From contig NZ_RQJX01000005.1 in the NCBI RefSeq assembly GCF_003850045.1, positions 1 to 64,000 of the forward strand: DNA of 64,000 nucleotides. The letters run 5' to 3'. The position numbers and the translations under genes were made by a program. Each line of letters opens with the position of its first letter. Within the stretch, counting starts at the first letter, position 1. Positions 35,092 to 44,569 of the stretch are shown piece after piece. The notes under the pieces are model-generated. The model made no database searches. It was not told where the DNA came from and saw only the letters and a program-made list of their open reading frames with translations. This stretch comes from Aeromicrobium camelliae (GTDB taxonomy: Bacteria; Actinomycetota; Actinomycetes; Propionibacteriales; Nocardioidaceae).

Positions 35092-35697
35092 TCAGCGCCG
35101 GTGAGCGGGACCGAACCGCAGCCGGAACGAACGGATCGCGACGGACACCAGCGGGCGGAACCCGGCGAGATGGCCGAGCGGACCGTCCGGCGCGATCGTC
35201 CACTGTGAGCGCACGGGCGACGCCCGGACGCGGCCACGCACCGGCGTGGTCAGCGTCCGGGCGTCGCGCCGTTGCGCCACGGTGAAGCGCGTCGGAAGCA
35301 TGGCGGCGAGGCGAGCGGCGCGCCGCACGGTCGTGGTCGCGATGCCGCGCGCCGCGTAACGCGGTGCGGCGATCTCGAAGTCGGCGAGCTCTTTGGGGAT
35401 CGCCCAGAGCGCGCGGCCGCCGTCGCGCGAGGCAGCGCTGTCGACCCAGATGTGGGTGATGTGGACGAAGGGCCGCAGTCCGCGACGAACGAGGGTGGCG
35501 GCCATGACCTCGCGGTATGTCAGCGGGCTCGGCGGTTCGTAGACGAAGAAGGCGAGGGCGACCACCGCGCGGCCGCCGACCGTGACCGGACGCGTCCCCG
35601 GCGGGGCCTGGACGGCGGTCGCATCCGTGAGTCCCGCCGCGACCACGGCATGACCGGCGAGGTCCCAGGGTTCGGTGGGGAAGGTCCTCACATCCAT
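35092..35697 (-). CDS. Acetoacetate decarboxylase-family protein
   Basis: 201 residues that fit the acetoacetate decarboxylase-like fold: ALAFFVYEPPSPLTYREVMAATLV (the strand with the conserved Glu/Tyr region), HITHIWVDSAASRDGGRALWAIPKELADFEI (WxxPK motif seen in ADC relatives), then a variable C-terminal sheet. Family members are true decarboxylases or lyases and hydratases acting on acyl or keto acids; the function here is open. The Lys in the usual Schiff-base position cannot be assigned with confidence. It overlaps the monooxygenase gene by 10 bp and ends the operon TetR-BVMO-this gene. Confidence 0.7.
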   Translation of the reverse strand: MDVRTFPTEPWDLAGHAVVAAGLTDATAVQAPPGTRPVTVGGRAVVALAFFVYEPPSPLTYREVMAATLVRRGLRPFVHITHIWVDSAASRDGGRALWAIPKELADFEIAAPRYAARGIATTTVRRAARLAAMLPTRFTVAQRRDARTLTTPVRGRVRASPVRSQWTIAPDGPLGHLAGFRPLVSVAIRSFRLRFGPAHRR

Positions 35698-37100
35698 TGG
35701 AACTCCTCCGTGCGGACGGCCGCGACCTTCTGTTCGTAGCCGCGGGTGCCGCCGGGCCAGTTCGAGGTGATCCGGCCAGACACCGGGTGCCGGTACCAGC
35801 TCGAGCAGGACGCCCATGCCGAGCGTTCGAGCGCGTCCTGCACCTCGTCGTCCCAGCGTGCCTCGGCGTCGGCGCGCGCTTCGACGGTCCGGGCGCCTCG
35901 GGCGGCGAGGTGATCGAGCACCTGGCGGATGTGCCGGGCCTGGGCTTCGAGCATCGCGATGATCGACCCGCCGCCGAGATTGGTGTTGGGGCCGTAGCTC
36001 ACGAAGAAGTTGGGGAAGCCGGGCACGTGGACGCCGAGATGAGCGCGGGCGCCGTCCTTCCAGAGGTCGTGGAGACGCCCAGCGGGCCCATGGACGTCGA
36101 GGGTGCCGAGGAAGTCCTGCGCCGCGAAGCCGGTGGTGAAGCACAGCGCGTCGACCTCGCGAGTCGCCCCGTCGGCGGTCTCGATTCCCGTCGGGGCGAC
36201 GGCCACGAGCGGCGCCGTGACGAGGTGGACGTCGTCGCGGGTCAACGCGGGGTAGTAGTCGTTGGAGAAGAGGATCCGCTTGCAGCCGATCGGATAGCGC
36301 GGGGTGAGCGCCCGGCGCAGCTCGGGGTCTCGCACCTTCGCGCGCAGGTGGCCGAGCGCGAGCGCGTGGAGGAAGCGCGCCATCGTCGACCGCGGGTCGA
36401 GACCGCGGGAGAACTGTTGAGTGACCCAGTCGATCGGGTCGCGCTCGCGTGGGGCGTGGCGCCGATACCAGCGCGGGAAGCGTCCATCGGGCTTCGGCAG
36501 GATGTAGTTGGGGGTGCGCTGCACGACGACGACGTCGCGCGCGACCCCGGCGAGTCGGGGGACGACCTGCACTGCGGTCGCGCCGGAGCCGATGACCGCC
36601 ACCCGGCGGCCGGACAGATCGACGTCGTGCGCCCAGCGGGCCGAGTGGAAGACCGGTCCGTCGAAGTCGGCGAGCCCGGGAAGCTCGGGTATCTGCGGTT
36701 CGGAGAGCTGACCGACCGCGCTCACGAGCACGTCGACCCGCTCCGAGGTGCCGTCGGCGAACTCGACCGTCCATCCGTCGTCCCAGCGGGCCGTGGTCAC
36801 GTGACGGCCGAAACGGCACCTCTCGGTCACCCCGAAGCGCTCCGCGACGTCACGCAGGTACGCGTGGATCTCGCCCTGACTCGGGTAGCGGCGCGTCCAG
36901 CCGTCGTGGGGCGCGAAGGAGTAGGAGTACAGGGCGGCCGGCACGTCGCAGGCGGCCCCGGGGTAGGTGTTCTCGCGCCAGACGCCGCCGATGTCGTCGG
37001 AGCGTTCCCACAGGCGGACGTCCTCGTGGCCGTGCCGCATCAACTCGATCGCGACGGCGATCCCGCCGAAGCCCGTCCCGATGATCCCGACCGACGTCAT
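35688..37100 (-). CDS. Flavin-containing Baeyer-Villiger-type monooxygenase
   Basis: 470 residues. FAD-binding GTGFGGIAVAIEL near residue 8, the Baeyer-Villiger fingerprint FDGPVFHSARW near residue 150, NADPH-binding GSGATAVQVVP near residue 172, and DALCFTTGFAAQDFLG. The G-G-V-W-R-E-N-T-Y-P-G-A motif at 37-49 is typical for cyclohexanone/steroid monooxygenase relatives. It would insert oxygen next to a carbonyl to give an ester or lactone, with NADPH and oxygen. It lies between a TetR gene (4-bp overlap) and the ADC-like gene, divergent from a GMC oxidase, which suggests attack on an alicyclic or steroid-like alcohol/ketone. Confidence 0.9.
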   Translation of the reverse strand: MTSVGIIGTGFGGIAVAIELMRHGHEDVRLWERSDDIGGVWRENTYPGAACDVPAALYSYSFAPHDGWTRRYPSQGEIHAYLRDVAERFGVTERCRFGRHVTTARWDDGWTVEFADGTSERVDVLVSAVGQLSEPQIPELPGLADFDGPVFHSARWAHDVDLSGRRVAVIGSGATAVQVVPRLAGVARDVVVVQRTPNYILPKPDGRFPRWYRRHAPRERDPIDWVTQQFSRGLDPRSTMARFLHALALGHLRAKVRDPELRRALTPRYPIGCKRILFSNDYYPALTRDDVHLVTAPLVAVAPTGIETADGATREVDALCFTTGFAAQDFLGTLDVHGPAGRLHDLWKDGARAHLGVHVPGFPNFFVSYGPNTNLGGGSIIAMLEAQARHIRQVLDHLAARGARTVEARADAEARWDDEVQDALERSAWASCSSWYRHPVSGRITSNWPGGTRGYEQKVAAVRTEEFQWM

Positions 37101-37690
37101 CGCGGCTCCTCCGTCACGACCGCGAGGACGGTCGCGCAGACCGCGGCGCTGACCTCGTCGCGGGTGAGCGTTCCACGCACGAGCCATTCGCGGCACAGCG
37201 CCTTGACGTAGGCGGCGACGGGGCGCAGCCGGGCCCGCCGGTGCGGGTCGTCGGGCAGGCAGAGTGCGTCGAGGACGAGCCGGGCCGCCCGGTCGTCGGC
37301 CTCGTCCACGATCGCCTGGACGTCGGAGTCCCCGTGCAGGTTGGCGGCACCCGAGGCGGCCACCCACGCCTGGCCGTAGGTCGTCGCGGCGTCGAGAATC
37401 CAGTCGATCGTGTGCCGAACCCGTTCGGGCATCGGCAGCGCCGAGAGGTCCGGCAGCGCTTCGGCCGGCATCATCACCGACTCGCGCATCACCGCGAGGA
37501 ACAGCTCACGCTTCGTGCCGAAGTAGTGGTTGATCAGGCCGCGGGTGACCCCTGCGGCGCGCGCCAGCTCGGCGGTGGAGACGTCGTCGTACGGGCGCTG
37601 CGCGTAGAGCGCGCGAGCCGCGTCGATGAGGGACTGTCGGCGCGAATCCGGTGCCAGGCGGGTGCGGGCCGAGGTGGACGGCGAGGTCAT
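37097..37690 (-). CDS. TetR-family regulator of the BVMO operon
   Basis: 197 residues with an N-terminal HTH ([45 protein letters not shown] in pieces) and an all-helical ligand domain. It heads the leftward operon and very probably controls both directions from the operator at 37711-37725. The ATG at 37690 is chosen over 37717 because GAGACT (37702-37697) lies 6 nt upstream, 17 nt from TTGACA, a good leaderless promoter. Confidence 0.88.
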   Translation of the reverse strand: MTSPSTSARTRLAPDSRRQSLIDAARALYAQRPYDDVSTAELARAAGVTRGLINHYFGTKRELFLAVMRESVMMPAEALPDLSALPMPERVRHTIDWILDAATTYGQAWVAASGAANLHGDSDVQAIVDEADDRAARLVLDALCLPDDPHRRARLRPVAAYVKALCREWLVRGTLTRDEVSAAVCATVLAVVTEEPR

Positions 37691-37696
37691 GCGGGC

Positions 37697-37739
37697 AGTC
37701 TCGTGGACTATTGGCAAAGTGTCAACAAGTGCGTAGTGT
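37697..37739. promoter_or_regulatory. Divergent promoters sharing one operator (BVMO operon / GMC oxidase)
   Basis: TTGGCAAAGTGTCAA (37711-37725) is a near-perfect palindrome (TTGGCA against TGTCAA). Its right half read on the minus strand is TTGACA, which with GAGACT (37702-37697) makes a 17-nt-spaced promoter for tetR-BVMO. Its left half TTGGCA (37711-37716) with TAGTGT (37734-37739), also 17 nt apart, makes the GMC promoter. One TetR dimer on the palindrome would cover both -35 boxes. Confidence 0.65.
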
Positions 37740-37747
37740 CTCGCGCC

Positions 37748-39421
37748 ATGAGCCAGTTCGACTACGACGTCGCGGTCATCGGCTCCGGTTTCGGCGGGAG
37801 CGTGACGGCGATGCGGCTGACCGAGAAGGGCTACCGCGTGGCCGTCCTGGAGGCGGGCCGCCGCTTCGCCGACGACGAGCTGCCGCGCACGTCATGGGAC
37901 GTGCGGCGCTACCTCTGGGCGCCGTGGGCGCGGTGCTTCGGCATCATGCGCATCACCCTGCTGCGGGACGTGCTCATCGCGAGCGGCGCCGGGGTCGGGG
38001 GCGGTTCGCTCGTCTACGCCAACACGCTCTACGAACCCGGCGAGCCCTTCTTCCGCGACCCGCAGTGGGCCGACATCACCGACTGGCGGGCCGAGCTCGC
38101 GCCCCACTACGCCCAGGCGCGGCGCATGCTCGGCGTCGCCACCTACCCGGGCTGGACAGTCCCGGATCGGTTGCTCGCCGAGATCGCCGACGAGATGGGG
38201 GCCGGAGACACCGTGCATCGCGCGGATGTCGGCGTGCTGTTCGGCGACCGGCCCGGCGAGGAGGTCGCGGACCCGTTCTTCGGCGGGAGCGGACCACGGC
38301 GACGCACCTGCACCGAATGCGGCTCATGTATGACCGGCTGCCGCGTGGGGGCCAAGAACACGCTGGTCAAGAACTACCTGCACCTGGCGGAGCAGGGCGG
38401 GGCGGAGGTGCATCCACTGACCGCGGTCACCGACGTGCGGCCGATGCCGGGCGGCGGCTACCGACTGCGGACCCGGCACAGCGGACGACCCTGGCAGCGA
38501 CGCACGCTGCGGGCCGAGCAGGTCGTCTTCGCCGGGAACGCGCTGAACACCCAGACGCTGCTCCACCGACTGCGGCGCCGGTCGCTGCCGCGGCTCTCAT
38601 CGCGGATCGGCGTGCTGAGCCGGACGAACTCCGAGGCGGTGCTGACGGCGCGAGCCGGCGAGCGCGCCGCGGACCACACCGCGGGGCTGGCCATCACCTC
38701 GTCGTTCCACCCCGACGAGCACACGCACGTCGAGCCCGTCCGGTACGGTCCGGGATCGGGCCTCATCGGGCTGCTCAACGCCCACCTCGTCGATCCGGTC
38801 GAGGGTGTACGGCGGTGGCGCGCCGCGATCCGGCAGTACCGCAAGCTGGGCGCCCGAGCGGCGCTGAGTCTGCATCGGCCGGGGCGTTGGGCGGAGCAGT
38901 CGATCGTGCTGCTGACGATGCAGTCGCTCGACAACTCGATCACGACGTTCCTACGGCGGCGGCCGTGGGGGTTGCGGCTCACCAGCCGCCAGGGCACGGG
39001 GGAGCCGAACCCGGAGTGGATTCCGGTGGCCCATCAGGTCGCGCGCCGACTGGCCGAGAAGGTCGACGGCGTGGCGGGCGGCTCGATCGCGGACCTCGTC
39101 GGCATCCCGATGACGGCGCATTTCATTGGCGGGTGCGCGATCGGCACCGGCCCGGACTCCGGGGTCATCGATCCCTACCAGCGCGTGTTCGGCTACGAGG
39201 GCCTGCACATCGCCGACGGTTCCGCGATCAGCGCCAACCTGGGGGTCAATCCCTCGCTCACGATCACCGCCCAGGCCGAGCGGGCGATGTCCTTCTGGCC
39301 GGTCAAGGGCGAGCCGGACCCGCGCCCGCCCCTCGGCGCCGCGTACCGGCGTCTCGATCCCGTCCCTCCGCGCACTCCGCTCGTCCCCGATCACGCTCCC
39401 GCCGCCCTCCACTGGGCCTGA
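37748..39421 (+). CDS. GMC-family oxidoreductase (cholesterol-oxidase/ChoD-like)
   Basis: 557 residues. FAD-binding [13 protein letters not shown] at residue 11, then [19 protein letters not shown] with the second flavin contact, a Cys-rich segment [21 protein letters not shown] in pieces near residue 190 (four Cys, ferredoxin-like CxxCxxxC), and the C-terminal GMC end with HFIGGCAIG and [15 protein letters not shown]. It resembles mycobacterial ChoD and would oxidise a sterol-like or secondary alcohol to a ketone, a natural substrate supplier for the divergent BVMO. The ATG at 37748 follows TAGTGT by 8 nt. The large frame extension upstream to 37241 is antisense to tetR and not coding. Confidence 0.87.
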   Translation: MSQFDYDVAVIGSGFGGSVTAMRLTEKGYRVAVLEAGRRFADDELPRTSWDVRRYLWAPWARCFGIMRITLLRDVLIASGAGVGGGSLVYANTLYEPGEPFFRDPQWADITDWRAELAPHYAQARRMLGVATYPGWTVPDRLLAEIADEMGAGDTVHRADVGVLFGDRPGEEVADPFFGGSGPRRRTCTECGSCMTGCRVGAKNTLVKNYLHLAEQGGAEVHPLTAVTDVRPMPGGGYRLRTRHSGRPWQRRTLRAEQVVFAGNALNTQTLLHRLRRRSLPRLSSRIGVLSRTNSEAVLTARAGERAADHTAGLAITSSFHPDEHTHVEPVRYGPGSGLIGLLNAHLVDPVEGVRRWRAAIRQYRKLGARAALSLHRPGRWAEQSIVLLTMQSLDNSITTFLRRRPWGLRLTSRQGTGEPNPEWIPVAHQVARRLAEKVDGVAGGSIADLVGIPMTAHFIGGCAIGTGPDSGVIDPYQRVFGYEGLHIADGSAISANLGVNPSLTITAQAERAMSFWPVKGEPDPRPPLGAAYRRLDPVPPRTPLVPDHAPAALHWA

Positions 39422-39422
39422 A

Positions 39423-39488
39423 CCCAGATGTGCGCGCAATCCGCGTACCGCGGGCCCCTTCGGTGCGCGGATTGCGCGCAAATCTGGG
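39423..39488. repeat. 28-bp stem-loop after the GMC oxidase gene
   Basis: The arms 39423-39450 and 39461-39488 pair over 28 positions with one mismatch and one wobble (core TGCGCGCAATCCGCG against CGCGGATTGCGCGCA) around a 10-nt loop. It starts 2 nt after the GMC stop codon and is the terminator candidate for that gene, though no U-tract follows. Confidence 0.75.
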
Positions 39489-39499
39489 GTCTCGCCGGG

Positions 39500-39543
39500 G
39501 GAATACGAGGAGCTTGAGGAAAGTTGATACGGTTAGACTCAAG
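39500..39543 (+). promoter_or_regulatory. dnaK promoter: SigH/SigR-like with HspR (HAIR-like) half sites
   Basis: GGAAT (39500-39504), 18 nt, GTT (39523-39525) matches the consensus of the thiol-stress sigma factors SigR/SigH, which are known to transcribe dnaK operons in mycobacteria. CTTGAGG (39513-39519) and ACTCAAG (39537-39543) match halves of the HspR target (CTTGAGT-N7-ACTCAAG), but are 17 nt apart; the better-spaced left half is the degenerate GTTGATA (39523-39529). Repression by HspR encoded in the same operon is therefore likely but the exact site is uncertain. Confidence 0.55.
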
Positions 39544-39585
39544 TCAGTCGACCTCATAGATTTTCCCGACATTCAGGAGGAACCC

Positions 39586-41429
<1,844 letters not shown>

Positions 41430-41433
<4 letters not shown>

Positions 41434-42032
41434 CGCAGCAGCCCGACGATCACGGCACGACCGACGAGCCCGTCGAGCAGCCTGACGCCGAGGCCACGCC
41501 GGACGCCTCCCCCGAGGGGGAGGCTCCGGCCGCCCCGGCCGACGAGGGGCCCTCGCTCGAGCAGCAGCTCGCCGAGCGCACCGCCGATCTCCAGCGTCTG
41601 CAGGCCGAGTACGTCAACTACAAGCGCCGGGTCGATCGCGACCGCGAGCTCATGCGGGTTCAGGGACGTGAGGACGTCCTGAACGCCCTGCTCACGGTGC
41701 TCGACGACATCGGCCGGGCCGAGGAGCACGGCGAACTCACCGGCGGCTTCAAGGCGGTGGCCGACGCATTGCGTTCGAGCACGGCCAAGTACGGCCTGGA
41801 GGCCTTCGGCGCCGAAGGTGAGCCGTTCGATCCGGCGCTGCACGAGGCCGTGTTCCACGCCGGCGAGTCCGCCGACGTCGAGACCACGAGCATCGCGCAG
41901 GTCATGCGCATCGGTTACCGGGTCGGCGAGCGTATCCTGCGCCCGGCGACGGTCGGCGTGGTCGACCCCGCTTCGGACGCATCCGCTGACACCACGGAGT
42001 CGGCCGACTCCGCGGAGGACGCACCCAACTGA
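41430..42032 (+). CDS. grpE: Nucleotide exchange factor GrpE
   Basis: 200 residues: a disordered acidic N terminus (about 45 residues), a long coiled-coil helix ([25 protein letters not shown] in pieces), and the C-terminal beta domain with [12 protein letters not shown] and [16 protein letters not shown]. It releases ADP from DnaK. The GTG at 41430 overlaps the dnaK stop (GTGA), so the two are translationally coupled. Confidence 0.96.
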
Positions 42033-42054
42033 CGGCAGAGAGGAGGGGAATGTC

Positions 42055-43194
42055 GTGAGCAACCCCAGTGACTGGGCGACCAAGGACTACTACAAGACGC
42101 TCGGCGTGAGCAAGGACGCCTCGGCCGCCGACATCAAGAAGGCGTACCGCAAGCTGGCGCGCGACAACCACCCCGACTCCAAGCCGGGTGACAAGGCCGC
42201 CGAAGAGCGCTTCAAGGAGATCTCCGAGGCGTACGGCGTGCTGAGTTCGCCGGAGAAGCGCAAGCAGTACGACGAGCAGCGGTCGCTGTTCGGCCAGTTC
42301 AAGAACGGGTTCCCGCCCGGCGGCGGGTTCCCCGGAGGCGGCACGAGCGGCGGCACCGAGTTCGATCTCGGCGATCTGCTCGGGGGCATCTTCGGCGGCG
42401 GCGGCCGAGGCGGTCGCCGCCGCCAGCCCCAGGCCCGCCGTGGCGAGGACCTCGAGTCCGAGGCCACGATCACGTTCCAGCAGTCGGTCGACGGCGTCAC
42501 GCTGCCGTTGCGGCTCACGAGCGAGGAAGCGTGCCCGACGTGTCACGGCACGGGAGCCAAGCCCGGCACCGTCCCGCGGGTCTGCCCCAAGTGCCAGGGC
42601 AGCGGCATGCAGACCGGCACCGCCGGCGGCCTGTTCGCCATGACCGAGCCCTGCTCGCAGTGCTCGGGACGAGGCCTCATCGTCGAGCATGCGTGCGCGA
42701 CGTGCCACGGCAGCGGTCGCGCGCCGTCGAGCCGCACCATCAACGTCAAGGTGCCGGCCGGCGTCAAGGATGGCCAGCGCATCAAGATCAAGGGCAAGGG
42801 CGGCAAGGGCGACGCCGGTGCCCCCGCCGGCGACCTCTACCTCATCGTGCACGTCGAGTCGCACCCGCTGTTCGGCCGCAAGTGCGACGATCTGACCATC
42901 ACGGTGCCGGTCGCGTTCGACGAGGCCGCCCTCGGCGCGCAGATCAGCGTGCCCACGCTCGACGGGCCACCGGTCAAGCTCAAGATCCCGGCCGGCACGC
43001 CCACCGGGCGCACGTTCCGGGCCCGGGGTAAGGGCAGCGCCAAGAAGGATGGCCAGAGGGGCGACCTCCTCGTCACGATCGAGGTGCAGGTGCCCGACAC
43101 CCTGACGGACGAACAACGTGCCGCGGTCGAGGCGCTCCGCGCGGCGCGTGGCAACGAGGATCCCAGGGCCGCCGTGTTCCAGGCGGCCGGCTGA
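42055..43194 (+). CDS. dnaJ: Chaperone protein DnaJ
   Basis: 379 residues: J domain with [24 protein letters not shown] in pieces and the HPD tripeptide (NHPDSKPGD), a Gly/Phe-rich linker ([25 protein letters not shown]), four CxxCxGxG zinc-finger repeats ([32 protein letters not shown]), and the C-terminal client-binding domain. It delivers clients to DnaK and triggers its ATPase. The GTG at 42055 has AGGAGGGG upstream (42041-42048). This is the DnaJ1-type linked to dnaK. Confidence 0.97.
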   Translation: MSNPSDWATKDYYKTLGVSKDASAADIKKAYRKLARDNHPDSKPGDKAAEERFKEISEAYGVLSSPEKRKQYDEQRSLFGQFKNGFPPGGGFPGGGTSGGTEFDLGDLLGGIFGGGGRGGRRRQPQARRGEDLESEATITFQQSVDGVTLPLRLTSEEACPTCHGTGAKPGTVPRVCPKCQGSGMQTGTAGGLFAMTEPCSQCSGRGLIVEHACATCHGSGRAPSSRTINVKVPAGVKDGQRIKIKGKGGKGDAGAPAGDLYLIVHVESHPLFGRKCDDLTITVPVAFDEAALGAQISVPTLDGPPVKLKIPAGTPTGRTFRARGKGSAKKDGQRGDLLVTIEVQVPDTLTDEQRAAVEALRAARGNEDPRAAVFQAAG

Positions 43195-43208
43195 GAGGGT
43201 GGTGAACG

Positions 43209-43589
43209 ATGAGCGCATCCGGCTTCGTTCCGCCGGGACCCGATGCGAAGGTGTTCGTCATCTCCGTCGCGGCCGAACTGTCCGGGCTGCACCCGCAGAC
43301 GCTCCGCACGTATGACCGGCTCGGCATCGTCGAGGCGGGGCGGACCAGCGGCGGCGGCCGGCGCTACTCGCTGCGCGACATCGAGCAGTTGCGGGAGGTC
43401 GCCCGGCTGACCGCGGAGGGCCTCGGCCTCGAGGGCGTCAAGCGTGTCATCGAGTTGGAGAATCAGGTGGCCGCCCTGCGCGAGCGGGTCGCCGAACTTC
43501 AGGCGGAGCTCGCGGCCGCACAGCAGCCGCAGAATCTCCCCGCGGTGGTCGCCCGGCACCAGATCACGCTCTGGCAGCGGCGCGGCTGA
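43209..43589 (+). CDS. hspR: Heat shock repressor HspR (MerR family)
   Basis: 126 residues: a MerR-type winged HTH (VISVAAELSGLHPQTLRTYDRLGIVEAGRT in pieces, RRYSLRDIEQLREVARL) and a C-terminal coiled coil (LENQVAALRERVAELQAELAA). In actinobacteria HspR, with DnaK as co-repressor, shuts the dnaK operon from HAIR sites. The N terminus has about 14 extra residues compared with short HspR proteins. It is 14 nt after dnaJ. Confidence 0.95.
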   Translation: MSASGFVPPGPDAKVFVISVAAELSGLHPQTLRTYDRLGIVEAGRTSGGGRRYSLRDIEQLREVARLTAEGLGLEGVKRVIELENQVAALRERVAELQAELAAAQQPQNLPAVVARHQITLWQRRG

Positions 43590-43682
43590 GCGGGTCTTCG
43601 TGTTCCTCGCCTCGGGGCCACGGGACGTGGGACGGCAGGGCGGTGAGAGCCTAGGGGGGCCGAGCTAGCCGAAGGAGCGCAG

Positions 43683-44522
43683 ATGAAGCGCGCCATCCTC
43701 TCGCCGTCGACGATCGTGGTGACCGTCCTCAGCGCGATCGTGAGCATCCCGGTCGTGTGGATCATCGCCGCCGATCCGGACGATCTCGTCGAGCCCATCG
43801 GCTGGTACGCGATGCTCCCCGGCGTCGTTCCGACGGCGTGGGCGGTGCTCCAGGCGGTCTGGAGTCGCGACCCGGATCGGTCCGGCATCATGGTCGCGCT
43901 CGCGCGGACCCTCGCGATCCCGTTCATCGCGGCACCGGTCGGGGCGGTCGCGAACACCGTGGTGGTGGCGCTTCCGCCGGTCATGGACCGCGTCCGGGCA
44001 GCGCAGGCCGACGGTCACCACTACTGGTTCGCGGCGGACGCCGGCCACCCCGTGGTGCAGACGCTCGGACTGGGTCTGATCGCCGGGCTGTTCGCGTCGA
44101 TGCTCGTGGGCCTCGCGCTCAGCGTGTTCGTGGTGCTTCCCGCCATCGCGTTCGTGCGACCGCGCCAGGCGATCGCCGACAACATGCTCAACGGCGCGCC
44201 CGAGCACGAGGCCGCCAACACCGCGGTCATGCGGGTCTTCGCGCTGATGGTCATGATCATCTTCGCGTCGCCGACGCTCATCGTCGTCGGCGCGAACAGC
44301 GCCTCGGCCGACGGCATCGGCGAGCTGTTCGGCGGCATCGGCTACTACGTCGCTGCCCCCGGCGACCACCTCGCCGAATGGAGCTGGCTCCTCGGCATGG
44401 CGTTGATTCCGCTGGGGCTGCTCGCGGGCGGATTCGTGTGGAGCCGGCAGCGGGTGGACCACGCGGCGCGCGATCAGCTCGGCCGTTTCCGCGGCCTCCC
44501 CAACCCGCGCGACCAGCGCTGA
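43683..44522 (+). CDS. Uncharacterised multi-spanning membrane protein
   Basis: 279 residues, family not recognised. Hydropathy suggests six or seven helices: IVVTVLSAIVSIPVVWII, AMLPGVVPTAWAVLQAV, ALARTLAIPFIAAPVGAVANTVVV in part, LGLGLIAGLFASMLVGLAL, VFALMVMIIFASPTLIVVG and WLLGMALIPLGLLAGGFVW. A conserved-looking cytoplasmic segment RPRQAIADNMLNGAPEHEAAN lies in the middle. AAGGAG stands 6-7 nt before the ATG. It is an isolated gene between hspR and ppc. Confidence 0.75.
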   Translation: MKRAILSPSTIVVTVLSAIVSIPVVWIIAADPDDLVEPIGWYAMLPGVVPTAWAVLQAVWSRDPDRSGIMVALARTLAIPFIAAPVGAVANTVVVALPPVMDRVRAAQADGHHYWFAADAGHPVVQTLGLGLIAGLFASMLVGLALSVFVVLPAIAFVRPRQAIADNMLNGAPEHEAANTAVMRVFALMVMIIFASPTLIVVGANSASADGIGELFGGIGYYVAAPGDHLAEWSWLLGMALIPLGLLAGGFVWSRQRVDHAARDQLGRFRGLPNPRDQR

Positions 44523-44557
44523 CGCGGCCGCGTCACGCAACCGTCATCGAACGCCCC

Positions 44558-44563
44558 TAGGCT
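44558..44563 (+). promoter_or_regulatory. Leaderless -10 box of ppc
   Basis: TAGGCT ends 6 nt before the ppc ATG, without a ribosome site. Confidence 0.5.
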
Positions 44564-44569
44564 CGGGGC

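Noticed and set aside
37241-37747. N-terminal extension of the GMC oxidase
   Set aside because: The open frame upstream of 37748 runs antisense through tetR, is not homologous to GMC enzymes, and a promoter lies between.
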